Positions 44,401 to 56,700 of a stretch of 64,000 nucleotides of DNA are shown here, piece by piece. The notes under the pieces were generated by a model. That model did no database searches. It was not told where the DNA came from and saw only the letters and a list, made by a program, of their open reading frames with translations. The DNA is taken from positions 71,351,207-71,415,206 of the forward strand of contig CM024766.1 in NCBI GenBank assembly GCA_014218235.1. The letters are read 5' to 3'. Both the position numbers and the translations under genes were made by a program. The first letter of the stretch is position 1. Each line of letters begins with the position of its first letter. The stretch comes from Colocasia esculenta (taxonomy: Eukaryota > Streptophyta > Magnoliopsida > Alismatales > Araceae).

Positions 44401-46050
44401 TTAGAGGCAGGGATCCTTGTAGTCAATTTCAAGATGAAGGCTTCATGACTAAGGCTACAAGGAAAGTAAGTGAAGAGAATGAAAGAAAATGAAAATCTCA
44501 CCAAGTAAATACTTCTGAGAGATTCCCTGCTAAATAAAAACTGAAATCAATTGGGACTCTTATGCAAAGATCAATTGGTATATCAAATGGTGAACTGTGG
44601 AAGGACAAGTCAGGCTTGTCTGGAAACTATCATTATGTGTGAGGAATAACCTCCGCCAAGTACCAATGATCTTCCTTGTGTAAGAGTCATTAATTAAAAA
44701 AAAAAAACTGATTGTGATTGAAACATGACTGCTTGCTTATTTCATTTCTTCCATGATGATTTTTACTTGAATTACTTGCAAAAGTTTTCACATCATGCAC
44801 ATGTAACTAAGAATCATGATTTTGTTGAAAATGCTCAGAAACTCCATGTAAATATAAATTGAACATTTCATGAAAAACATAGATGCATTAAACAAAGAAT
44901 AATTGTGTTATGGAACTAATGTTGCTCATAGTTCCATTAATGACAAAAGTGCATCTATACCAAAAATAAAATCATTTTGGATTCAGAAATCTTTATTGCA
45001 CTCTAACATTGATTTCATTGCAGGACCCAAGCAAGTGTGGGTCCCAAAACCAGCTTGATCAGTAAGCTGAGGAGTCTTGCAGTCATACATTGTAAATGGA
45101 TTCAAGACATTGGCTGTGCAAGGCAAGAAATGATTGGAGAACACAGGTAAAATCTTTGAAAAAGAAATGAAGACTGTTCAGGTAAAACCTCATATCATTT
45201 CCATATTGAACTGCTTAAGTTTAAAAAAATTCTTAGAGTCTTATCTGAACAATGAAGAGTGTGTTTTGATGTTGCTCCCAACAATGGTGTGCATAATCAT
45301 GTGTGAATCGTTTGCTAGCTTTTTCATTCCATGCACATATTAAGGGGGAGTAAATTTGAAAAAGTGCAAAAATGTTCTTGAAAATGCAATGAATTTCATG
45401 CTAAAACTAAAGAATAATTGACCTTTTTGCAGTGACTATGTGGTATATCAAATGGTGAAATGTGAAAGGACAAGTTAGGCTTGTCTAGAAACTCTCATCA
45501 TGCGTGAGAAAAAATCTCCGCTAAGTATCAATAGTCTTTTTCTGCATACAGGTCATCAAGAAAAATGAAAATCTCAAAAACCTTATTTTAAGTCTTTGAA
45601 ACACTTTTGAGTTTTTGAAAAACTTTTCTCCTTCAATAAATTGCCTATTGATGTATGCTCGATCATGTTCATACTTTTTCTGTGCAAACTGCCTGGAATG
45701 AACATATCTAAATTGCTTAAATGATCATTTCATATCATGCATATCTTATGGAGGAGTAAGTCAAAAGAATCTTTGAGTGAAATGCTGGAGAAATATTCCT
45801 TCATATCTGATTTATCAACAACTCCCATTCAGTTAGTTGTCAAATGTTCTTGCAAAGCTGCAAATAAAAGTCTTCATGTTCTTGCAAATAAATTCCTCAC
45901 TCTCACAGTGCATTGGCATTCTTGGTATATAAAATGGTGATTTGAAGAAAGACAAGTCATGCTTGTCTGGACACTTTCGCTATGCGTGAGTATATGTCTC
46001 CACCAAGTATCAAGAGTCTTGTATGTAATTGTTGAGGGGGAGTCCTTGTC
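44270..46050 (+). repeat. Three degenerate copies of a gag-tail unit in H
   Basis: Units contain IKSFWIQKS...GPKQVWV coding relics (44290-44400 and 44945-45060). They also contain a phrase with GACAAGTCAGGCTTGTCTGG (44604, 45469 and 45951). The last motif forms a 6-bp hairpin (GACAAG/CTTGTC) with a 5-nt loop in all three copies. After each comes a CTCCRCCAAGTA-like phrase. No gene is intact here. Confidence 0.7.
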
Positions 46051-47152
46051 TTTCAATAAAACATTCTTGCTCATTCTATTTTCACTTCATTTCATTCCTA
46101 TTTCTTCAATAATCCTCATGTTCACCTTGTGAAGGGGAGATACATGAAATGGAGAGTCATTGTCACATTTCTTGACTTTACTTATTTATCTTGAACCCCA
46201 AAATCATCAAAATTTTTGAGTCATTGTGCTATTTTCTTATGAGAGAATTAAGACATTGAAACTAAACTCATTGTGCATTTAGTTTAATTTCAAAGATTCA
46301 TTATCATTTCAAGGTTAAGTAATCTTAATACTGAATATTTTTAAAATGATTTGCAAAATACTATTATAGGCACATGAGTGGCTTTAATATTTCACTTGTG
46401 TATGTTTAAGCTTCATTTTTACCACATGTTAAGAATATTTTTTCTAAATTCATAGTCATGACTTTTCTGGTCAAAGTAAACATATTCATGCAAAACATCA
46501 AAAGAAAATGATCAACAATCTGGAAAGATACAAACAGAGCAATGCAAATTCTTGAACCACTGAGTAAGCAGATCATTTCACCTAAAAAGTGATTTGTTTC
46601 GCGTCAAAAAGTGGAAATCAAAGTTTTCAACTCTGTATAAGATAATGAAAGTTAAACCACTGAGTAATCAAGAGGTCTTATATCTGATCAATGTGATCTC
46701 TTGCACTGAAAAGTGAGATTTAACTAATTTATTCTTGTATTCTTTCCTAGTTCAAAATGAAAGAAAATCAACTTGACAGGATGGAAAAACTTAAGACCTT
46801 AATAAAGTTCATGTTTACTGAGTTTAGACCTATTATTCTACATTGTGTTACAATTAAAGCTCCTAACATCCTTGTTAAATATTTCTGCTCACTCATATAG
46901 GTCACTTTACTTCACATTTACATCATTATTTTAACTACATTTAGATCATTATATTTTGCTATACTTTGTGTTGAGTGTGTCTTTGTGATTAAACTTTATT
47001 GCACAATACAAAAAACACAATAATTTCTCTCATATGTAGATATCACTTTGCCTCACTTATTTTGATTCTTCCTGAACTTTCCTTTTCACAACTGGAATTC
47101 TTCATCTCCTACCATTATTTGCTTCTTTCTCTTATCTATCTTTTTAATGATA
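46051..47152. other. AT-rich non-coding interior of H
   Basis: No pol domain in any frame. It occupies the place where protease, integrase and RT would lie in an autonomous element. Confidence 0.6.
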
Positions 47153-47319
47153 TCAAAAAGGGGGAGAAAGTTCCTTAAAAGGGGGAGAAAGTTCTTAAAA
47201 AAATGGGAGAAAGTTTCTTATGGGAGAAAATTCAAAAAGGGGAGATTTGAGTTAGGCTATTTGAGTCAGGCTATTGGGAGATTGTGCATATGTTTTGTCA
47301 TCATCAAAAATGGGGAGAT
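47153..47319 (+). promoter_or_regulatory. Multiple polypurine tracts of H
   Basis: AAAAAGGGGGAGAAAG, AAAAGGGGGAGAAAG, AAAATGGGAGAAAG, AAAAAGGGGAGATT and finally AAAAATGGGGAGATT, the last ending at the 3' LTR (47320). Repeated polypurine tracts are a described Sirevirus feature. Confidence 0.8.
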
Positions 47320-49061
47320 TGTTGGGTTGAGTGTGTTTTGGAATTTTCTAAAGTTGTATTTTAATGATCACCAATAAACATCACTCACACCTTGATTTTG
47401 ATGATGACATATTGTGGTTTTGATGATGACATATTGTGGTTTTGATGATGACTTGTGTGATTTTGTACTTAATGGGTTGAACATGTTACATACATCATTT
47501 ATGTAATAACAATGCTCAAAAAGTATGTTTCAAATACTTTACACATCATACTTTGATGATAATACCTTGTACTAATGTCTTACGTGTTAAATTCTCAGGG
47601 ATATACAGGTTTTATCATGGTAGTGTCGACACACCCATTAATGGTGTTGACACTGAGTCATAGTCCCTGAAGCTTTTTCATGAAGATAGGGTCGAGTGTG
47701 TCGACACAGTCCATGGTCGTGTCGACACTAGACCTAGCATCTAGGAGATCCATTTGTCTGATTGGGACAGTGTGTCGACACAGTTAATGGTCATGTCGAC
47801 ACTAGACCCAGCATCCAGAAGACCCTTTTTGCGCAATTGGGACAGTGTGTCGACACACTCAGTGGTAGTGTCGACACACTCCAGCTGAAATCTCAACTTA
47901 TGATTTATCTAGACACGTGGCTGCTTGGGAATCAAGGGATTTGACCTAGATTTCCATGCCCTTGCACACCAAGGCACCTTATGGACATATGGGGATATAA
48001 ATACCCCCAATCCTTGTACTCCAAAGGAGATCCCACGAAAGAGAGCCCATACACTTCCAGAAGAAGCTTTTTGGCGACAAAAATGGGCTTTCCAGATCTT
48101 GCTCCATCTCTAGAAGTTGCAGGTCATCCTTTTAAGAGGAAGGACATGGGAATCAAGGGAAATCTCTGGAGAGAAGCTTGCTATGCTAGGAAAGGGAGCA
48201 GATCCAACTGAAGAGGAGTAGTAGAAGAAAGATTTCTGGCATTTCAGATGCCATCAAAGCATAGCATCGCCAATTGAGGAGAATCTCCATCGATTTCTAT
48301 CAAGGCTCCTCAATTGAAGTGTCTGCAAGGCCTCTTCATCGAAGAAAACTCATTCTACATCCATTTCTCTCACTTCAGAGTTTGTTCTTCCTTATTTCGT
48401 CTATGAGATTTGTGCATGAAGTTCTGCACAATTTTCTGTGTATGAATCTGTCTTGAATCAGATCATTGCTAGAGGATCTGATCTCTTTTGTGTTTGATCT
48501 AGCTTTTGTACTGTGAGCCGTCGAGCTCTGGTTTGTGAGTCGTAGCACTCACTGTGTGGTTTGAGCCGTCATGCTCAATTTGGAGTCATCGTGCTCCAGT
48601 TGTTGTTTAAGTCGTCGCGCTCAGTTTGTGAGTCGTTGAACTCAAGGTTGTGTGTTGAGCCGTCGTGCTTAAGGTTGTTTGGAGTCATCGTGCTCCAGTG
48701 TGTGTTGTACTCAAAGTTTTGAGTAGTGTGGCCTCACTGTGTGAGGGGTGGACATAGGAATCACTGGAGGTGATTTTTGAACCACCTAAAAATCCTCTGT
48801 GCAGTGGTTTGAATTGTGGTTTGACTTTGTATTACGCTAGATGCATGCATAGGGATTTCGTTCACATTTCTAATTGATTTGCTCACACACACTAATCACA
48901 CATAATCCACACACACCCACACTTCAGATTAGTAATTTGTTTGTCTGAATTAATCTCTGATTCGAAGTAATTTAGAATTGCTTAAGTTTCCGCATTAATT
49001 GGTGTTAGATCTATTCAACCCCCCCTTCTAGATCTGATCCATCCACCAATTTGATCCTACA
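47320..49061 (+). repeat. 3' LTR of element H
   Basis: 1742 bp, closely matching the 5' LTR. Differences include a 16-bp-scale insertion near 47680 and one fewer tandem GATGACATATTGTGG unit. TATAAATA at 47996-48003 is a better TATA box than in the 5' LTR. The hairpin array at 48516-48700 shows several broken stems. Confidence 0.88.
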
Positions 49062-51944
49062 GGATAGTGATAGGAGGACCAGTGTATGGAGAGGACAATA
49101 AATCAGAGAGTGGGTCTTGACCAAGCCAGACATTATTCAGAAAATCCACCCTTCTACCATCACCAATGATCCATCTGGAATTGTTAAGAATAGCTTCCTG
49201 GGCAACACTGAAAACCGCTCTAGGAATACCATGAGGAATAGATCTAGAACAATTCATCCCACAGTCAAATTTGAATCTGATTCTAGCATAATTCACCCAC
49301 ATGGAAGAGCCATGATAAATATTCCATAATTGCTTAGTTGCCAGGGCTAGCTGAACATGCCAAAGGCTCCTAATTTGAAGCCCTCCCTCAGAGATAGGGT
49401 GATGGATAGTGTCCCAGGGAATCCAATGCCTCCGTCGTGCACCATCAGTCCCATTCCAAAGAAAGTTAGCACAAGCCCTTTCAATATAATTGACCACATA
49501 TTTAGGGAGAGAAGTAGCAACCGCAATGTAAATAGGAATGGAATTCAGAACGAAATTAATCAGGGTAGCCCTTCCAGCCTGAGAGAGAAACTTAGACTTC
49601 CAGGAGATCATCTTAGCATTGACCTTATCAATAAGAAATTTGTAATCAGCAACCCTTGCTCTTCCACACCTGATTGGAACCCCAAGGTAGTGCAGCACCC
49701 CTTTCTGCTGGTGGAAGCCAGTTAAAGTAGATATGCTTTTAACCAAGGAAGCTAGCGCCTTAGGAGAAAGGATAAAATTGCTCTTAGAAACATTGATTTT
49801 CTGCCCAAAGGAATGCTCATAGTTACGCAAAAACTTCAACAACCTCAAAATATTAGATTTATGACTATTGCAAAAGACCAAAGTATCATCCGCAAAGAGC
49901 AAATGAGAGACAGGCGGGCAGCCTCTAGGACCCGCAAAAGGGATAAGGGGGGGAGAATGATGAGCATGCTTTAATCCCCTACTAAGAGCCTCTTCCATAA
50001 TGATAAAGAGGGTCGGGGCTAAAGGATCACCTTGACGCAGACCTCTAGAAGATTTAAAGTATCCCACCGAATTGCCATTGAAAATAACAGAGAACTAGCA
50101 GTTAGCAACAAGCATACCGATGTAAGAAACAAACCTATTGGAGAACCCAAACTGGCGCAGAACAGCAAACAAGAAATCCCACTCAACCCTATCATAGGCC
50201 TTCATCATATCAAGTTTGAGAATAACATTATGACCACGAATCTTCCTACGCAGATCTTGAACAAGTTGGTTGGAGAGATGGATGTTATCAACAATATTAC
50301 GCCCTTTAACAAAAGCCCCCTGCTCCTCAGAGATGATGAGAGGAATAATATTAGTTAGGCGAGTGCAAATAATTTTGGATACAATTTTGAAACAGAAGTT
50401 ACACAGGCTTATAGGTCTGAAATCCCCGAAGGATGAGGGATGAGCAACCTTCGGGATGATCGCAATGAGGGAGGAGCAAACGCTTCTAGGGAGGTGGAAC
50501 CCCATGAAGAAACCTCTAACAGCAGCAATAACATCAGACGAGATGATGGTCCAACAAGCTTGAAAGAAGCAGCCAGAGAAACCATCAGGACCCGGAGCGC
50601 CTTCGCCATTCATGGACCAAACAGCCTGCTAAACCTCCTCATCAGTGGGAATTGAGATTAGAGCCTCATTTTGAACATCACGGATCATATGGGGAATGGA
50701 CTGCAGCATGGAATGATCAACTGAGTGAACTTTAGAAATAAGAAGATTATGAAAAAAAAATTCGCCTCCTTAGCTAATTTGGATTGGTCCTCACACCAAT
50801 CACCATCCACCTTTAACCGATGAATAAAGTTCCTCCTTCTGTTGTCCTGCACGACGGCGTGATAGAAAGAAGTATTTTTATCCCCATCGTTTAACCACTT
50901 CAATTTGGCCTTCTGAGCCCAGAAAATCTCCTGACAGTTAAGAGCATGCCGAAGACCAGCATTGAGGGTCGCTCTGTTAGTAGCAGACGGATCAACATCA
51001 AATTGAACTTGCATGGCCGCCACTTGATTCTCAGCTTGAAGGACAACCTCCTCAAGAGACTCGAACACATTTTTATTTCAGGATCTCAGCATGTGCTTGG
51101 TCGCACGAAGCTTGAGTTGAAGATTTTCAAAAGGGTTAGGAGAGGTGACATGAGTATTGTTCCAAACATCAGTAACACATTGGTGGAAAGAATCGTGGGC
51201 AACCCACATTTTCTGGAAGATAAATCTGGAAGCCATAGTAGGGTGACAAGTGTACTTCACAAGCAGTGGGGCATGGTCAGAAGGTCCCCTCAGAAGGTGC
51301 TTGACGCAAAAATCTGGGAATTTAGACTGCCATTGGAGATTGATAAATATCCTATCCAACCTAGCCTGGACAGCAGCACGACCAGTCCTATTGTTGGACC
51401 AAGTGAAGTGAGGACCCACGTAGCCAACGTCTAAAAGGCCAGCAGCAGAGGAGAAAGAATTGAAATCAAGCATAGCAGAGGGATTAGGGAGGGTGCCACC
51501 CTTCTTCTCAGAGGTGCTGGAGACACAATTGAAGTCGCCCCCGACAAGCCAGGGCAAAGTAACATTATTTCCCAAAGCCATAAGGTCATCAAAGAGAACG
51601 CGACGTGAGTCCACGCTGCATGCAGCATAAACAACAGTGACCACGCAAAGAGGTTGGTTACCGTTCATGATGTTAGCAGATAGAAACTGATTAGAACAAC
51701 CGTTAACAGTGAGAGAGACCGAGCTAGACCACATTAACCAAATCTTTGAATCCTCCCCATCGTTGCCAGCATAACCATCCATTTCAAAGTAACAACACAA
51801 ATCGGCAGCTTTAGATAGGGCAACTTTAGGTTCAAAAATGACAATAATTTACAACTGGTTAACCTTAATGAGGTGCTTGAGAGATCTCTTAGAGGCAAGG
51901 TTTGATATGCCTCTAATATTCCATAACAAAGCAGAGATATTCAT
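49062..51944 (-). pseudogene. LINE ORF2: endonuclease and reverse transcriptase
   Basis: ORF2 nicks the target and copies LINE RNA onto it. The start at 51944 (MNISALLWNIRG) overlaps the ORF1 stop by 4 bases (ATGA). The endonuclease shows WLVGGDFNCVSS, then HFTWSNNR and GPSDHAPLLVKY. The RT shows GEGAPGPDGFSGCFF, PKVAHPSSFGDFRPISLCNF, EEQGAFVKGRNIVDN, LKLDMMKAYDRVEWDF, then SRGLRQGDPLAPTLF and HLLFADDTLVF (catalytic ADD). Lesions include in-frame stops near 51856, 51078, 50629 and 50095 and a T-run length change near 50752-50760. The copy is inactive but nearly complete in length. Confidence 0.88.
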
Positions 51945-53521
51945 GAAGAGGAGTAGCCAGAGGATCCATCCGACGCCTTAGCTTTGGACCTCGTACAAAT
52001 GCCGAGCTGAGGGGGCAACACACCATCCTTTGAGATTTTCACAGTTGGCATCAAAATATTCTCAGACATAGCAATAGAGGAAGTTGAGGCCCTCACGTCA
52101 CCAGGAGCAGAGTCAATAGGAAGAAAGACAGTGATTTTGGGAATGTGAGACTTTCCCTGCAGCTGAAGAATAATATTTGGCTCTGCTATAGAAGATTCAT
52201 TTCCAATAATAACTTTGATAGGTGTACTGATCGCCGGAGAAGCATCACCTGGTAGTTCCTCCGGCAAGACAGCCAGAAATACCCCATGACCACGAGCAGT
52301 CACGACTTCAGACATATTCCCATGAACGTGGGAAGAACCATGCACGTCAGCCCGGCCGCCATGCAATCTGACAGGAGGTGATATCTCCACACTAGGAAGC
52401 TGCTGAGGATTAACCCCCGAAACAAACACTTCGACATCAGGACCCATGGAAGAACCTTCAGCCTCACTAACAAACTTTTCCACACGAGGACTTAACGGAA
52501 CCTACAAAGGGTTATTCTGAACACCAGAAGCATGCACTTCGAAATTAACCTGTGAACCTTCCTTGGGTGGGATCTCAGAAGCACGAACATCATCGGATAG
52601 CCTATCAAAAACATTGGATACTGGGATCGTGGTAGCCAACTGCTTAAACTGGCTATCAGCAGCCAGAGCACCCTTACGCTTAACCACACGCCATTCTTGA
52701 ACATTAGATGGGTTGGTAGGAGGATCCGGAACATGGGGCATCAGCTGAACTTTGTCTCTGGATTTCTTCTTACAAGTTTCCTGAGAGTGGCCAAGTCTCC
52801 TACAGAAATTGCAAATGGGCGGCACCCTGTGAAAGTTAACGATCTGCCAAAAGCCTTTGTCACCCTGGCCAATCCACATACGATCAGATAGGGGCTTCGC
52901 AATGTCCACATCAACACAAACAAGCGCCTCAGCTGTCTGAGTCCACGCCAGAGTAGAATCATGAATACGAAGCACCTCACCAAAGTTGCCAGCAATGCTA
53001 CGAAGGTAGTCCTCATTGTAGAGGTTAACGGGGAGGTTAGGGAATCCCACCCAGACAGGAATGAGAGTAGGATCAACGGCGAAGTCAAATTCAGCAGACC
53101 ACCGGAAAAACCGAAAGAGGTAGCCCTTGAGGTAAAGGTTCTTCCGGACAAGCACCTTCAAAAAATCTTCCTCATCAAAAAACCTTAACAGGAGATGCCT
53201 TGGGTTCAGAGAACTGATGATACAATCTCCCTTAAGGGCCAGACACTGAGAAAGACAACTTTTGATGTCTGAGATAGAAGGCCTCTCGTAGGAGCATTTA
53301 GCAACGATAGCCAACTTCAGAGGTTGCTCGGACTTCTGGATCTCTTCCTTGGAGAAGTACACCGCAGGCAGACCATCATCTGTAAACGCAAGAGCTTTTA
53401 AAAGGAGATCAATCTTCGATGGGCGAAGAGATGACGCCAAGGCACGCGCAAAGCTCATGCCCTCCACACCATGCGGGCCAACATCACCCATCAGGAGCAG
53501 GCGAAGGGTACCTGCCGGCAA
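51941..53521 (-). pseudogene. LINE ORF1: DUF4283 plus CCHC protein, one stop
   Basis: ORF1 binds LINE RNA. The 339-codon frame (53521-52502) contains the DUF4283 region (GDCIISSLNPRHLLLRFFDE, NLYLKGYLFRFFRW, DPTLIPVWVGFPNLPVNLYN, LRSIAGNFGEVL) and a zinc knuckle CNFCRRLGHSQETC. A single in-frame TAG near 52502 interrupts it; the same frame continues (VPLSPRVEKFVSEAEGSS) to the natural stop at 51941-51943. The true start may be the second Met (MGDVGPHGVEG, near 53491). Confidence 0.85.
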
Positions 53522-53615
53522 CCCAGGGGCCGCCGGCAGACAGGAAGGAGGTGGCAGGAAAACTCACGCAGGAGAAGTACACCGCAGGCAGACCATCCAG
53601 CTGAGTTACATGTTC

Positions 53616-53769
53616 ATATAATACTAATTAGAATTTAATTATAATTAAGAGAAACTAAAATATCTTTAATCGCTCATACACTCTTTCTCTCTCTTTATAT
53701 TTCTTTCCCTTTCTCTCCTCCTCCTCCTCTCTCTCCCTCTCTCACACAGTGTGTTGGTCGAACTGTTAT
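53616..53769. other. Short spacer between LINE and F
   Basis: It begins with the LINE target duplication, includes a CT-rich tract (about 53680-53750) and ends with GTTAT (53765-53769), the left target duplication of F. No gene. Confidence 0.6.
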
Positions 53770-56700
53770 TGTCACACCCCGAAAATTTAATTGATTAAAA
53801 ACTAAAGAAAATAGTAAATACTATCGTAATGATTAAAAGTGTTTAAATAAAAAAAAAACAAAATAAAAGCTTGGTTAGACTTCCAATAAGTGGAATCCAC
53901 TATTTAATTTTATTTGGGCCAAACAACTCTTATTGGACCAAAGAACAAAACCCATTGGCATTAAATTCCCAAAATTCGTAGGTTTAATTGAGTTTGAATT
54001 GGAAAGGCTAATTAGGGTTAAATATATGGTTAATGGACCCCTAAAACTAACCTAAATTTGTGTACAACCACAATGAAAAGTTTCCTAATAGCTATTCTAC
54101 TTAGATTAGAAGAGGAATCACCAATTCTTGGAAGGAGCTAAGCTAAAACCGCAACCCCACCTTCCTAGTTACATTAGGACTTGAATTAACCTTAAATCTA
54201 TAAATAATCGTCAAAACTCTCTTGGGGATGGGTTACCATCAAGTTCAGGTCATGAGGGGTCAAGCTAGGGCACCAGAAGAGAAGAGGATCGACCATAAAC
54301 CGAGCTTCTTCTCTAACCCTCATGCTGCTGCGACCTAAAGAAAGACCTATCTTAGAACCATCCAAAGGTAGGTGTTCTTGGGCTTAAACTAAACGTAGCA
54401 CATACCACATGAAAGAGCATTGACTCTAGTTTCATATGCATCTATTTTGCTCATTTTTTATTAAGCATGTTAGTTGTATTAAGCGTTTTCCAAGAGTCGT
54501 GCATGTTTAGGGCTTTTCATGTTCATACCGTGATTCATGCAAAATGAGGTCAAATTGGGTTATTCCATAGCCAAAGTTCTCTTCTACTCGATGTCCTCTA
54601 CCACTTTCATGTTCAGAGTTTTGTCCAAGGACCCTTGGATTTCGAGTTATAGGCCAAGCATGTGTCACCTACATCATTTTTAAGGTTTTCGGGCAAGAAC
54701 CATGAATGCGACCACTCCAAATGTCTTTTCGATCTTCATTTCATGAAGGTGACATACCACTCTGTCACGATTCACTTAATAGCGACAGACCACTTTGTCG
54801 CGTTTAAAGTTATGTCTGAAAGTACATGTGCATGAAATTGTGTGCCACATAGATTTCAGTGCACTTCGAGAACGCGACCGGTCATACCGCCGCGAGTTGA
54901 CTTTGTTTTCCCGCCTTCGATTTTTGTACAATTTTTATAATTGGATTTTGAAAACACTTCAATAACACGACGTTCATAGTCATCGCAATTCGAAGTCGTA
55001 GCCACCCTTTGACAGCCGCGTTATAACGGTGACCGGACATTTCGTTGCGTTTTTAACCCCGTAGCGACATGTCGGGCTGTCACAACATGAAGGCGACAGA
55101 CCAAACCGTCGCGATTTAGTGATTTCACACAGAGTCATATTTTTTACTATGTACGGTCTTTAGAATGGCGACGTCTGAACCCGTTGCGATTCAGTGGCCA
55201 ACCCGAGACTATTTTTTGTAGTTTTACAGTTACCCATATGCATGTCTTACTTGGATATCATGTTAATTAGTTGTTCAATGGCCTAAAAGTAATCAACCCA
55301 CATGAAATCTATAAGAACGTGAACCTCTATTGTAATTGTTCTTAATGATTACTTGACTCCGTCTACCATGTGAATGCTATGTGCTATGTTCATACTCTAG
55401 CTTGATAATAATTGAAAGTGTTACATGTTAAAAGTACAGAAATCATGTGATAGTCTTTATTGCTTATACCATGTCATGCCTTCTTCTTAATGGCTTTCCG
55501 TTATGTTTTTAACTAATGGTTTGTGATAATGAGGCACGTTCTGCACTACACAATCGCACTATAGGCAGCCCTTTCTTGGGAAATTGGAAACTTTCTATCG
55601 ATCATTCTGTATCGGCAGACTAGGGACCTTTCTACTAAGACCTCCGTACTCCATGGATTCCCTCATGGAGACCAAGTTGGTTGTACCATTGAAGTTCCCA
55701 GAAGATAGAAAGCACTTCTGTTCGCATCTACTTCTTGTGAGAGTGATTTTGATACATGGAAACCAAGCTACTAAGTATAATAATTGAACTAATGGAATTA
55801 AGTCGTTATGCTGCCGAAATTTACTCTGGATCATGTCCACTTGTCTTGTTGTTCTTATAATCATTGACATGATCTTTAGTACACAACTGTCCATTGTTTG
55901 GAATTCATATTGGCCATAAATAAAATAAAATTACTAGAAATTATTGGAACTTCGGTTTACAGCTGATGCTTGTGCATATAAGGGCCCAGTCTGGCCCTGA
56001 GAGGAGCACCCGAAATACTTATAAATCGCGAGAGTATATGATCCATTGAGATGTCTAGCAATCACCTAATTGAATGCAAGATTGATTTGGGTAATTTCCA
56101 CATTGTTATTGAATGATTGATTGATTGATTGAACTGTTATACATAAAATAGTCAAATCTATTGTACATGTCATCATTATTGAATCCAATATGTCGTTGTT
56201 TACTGGAATTCTATGGAATTCAACTTGTGCTATTCACTATACATGTTATAGATTATTGAATCTCTTCTATTTGATAAATAATCGTACTGTCGTCCATTCC
56301 AATGGTAATCGTTCCTTCCCATATGGTAAATGTCACTAGATTTTGTTTACTGACTCATTCTTGTACATGTTATACCTTGGAATTGTTCTATACCGTCATC
56401 ATGATCGGCTTTCCATGAGTATTACATGTTAGTACTTTACCTGATAAAATGTTAATTTACGTAAAGCATGTCCGCACCATGAGATGTAAATCCTACTGGG
56501 CATTAGCGTGCACACACCTGCTTTCCATAATATTTCAGGTGACGACTATGAGAACATAGAGTATGATGGGGCTGGGGAAGAGTGACGAGCTTCTCAGAGT
56601 ATACCCGTCAACATAGCACGATGCCAGCATGTTAGAGTCCATAAAGTCTATAATAGTTAGTTATTTTCTTGTGTCAATGTACTTTGAATTACAATAACGG

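Larger units (their letters stand above)
39584..49061 (+). mobile_element. Element H: gag-only Sirevirus-like Ty1/copia element
   Basis: LTRs at 39584-41332 and 47320-49061 start TGTTGGGTTGAGTG and end CCTACA. Flanks GGACA and GGATA are a near-perfect 5-bp target duplication in the LINE. The interior has gag with zinc knuckles and a long coiled coil, then repeated sequence and a multiple polypurine tract, but no protease, integrase, RT or RNase H. Gag type, LTR palindromes and multiple polypurine tracts are features described for Sireviruses. Without pol it would depend on a related helper element. Confidence 0.88.
49062..53615 (-). mobile_element. L1-type LINE, 5' part
   Basis: Together with 38195-39583 this forms a LINE of about 5.9 kb. 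It is flanked by ATATAATACT at 38185-38194 and 53616-53625. Element H sits in ORF2 between RT and the zf-RVT region, and the codons either side join in frame once one 5-bp duplication is removed. A short 5' UTR (53522-53615) contains a 27-bp direct repeat of an ORF1 segment. Confidence 0.9.

Noticed and set aside
38413..53521. Plus-strand frames inside the LINE (for example 49357-49725 and 50946-51434)
   Set aside because: Antisense shadows of the LINE ORFs, which have clear endonuclease, RT, RNase H and DUF4283 motifs.
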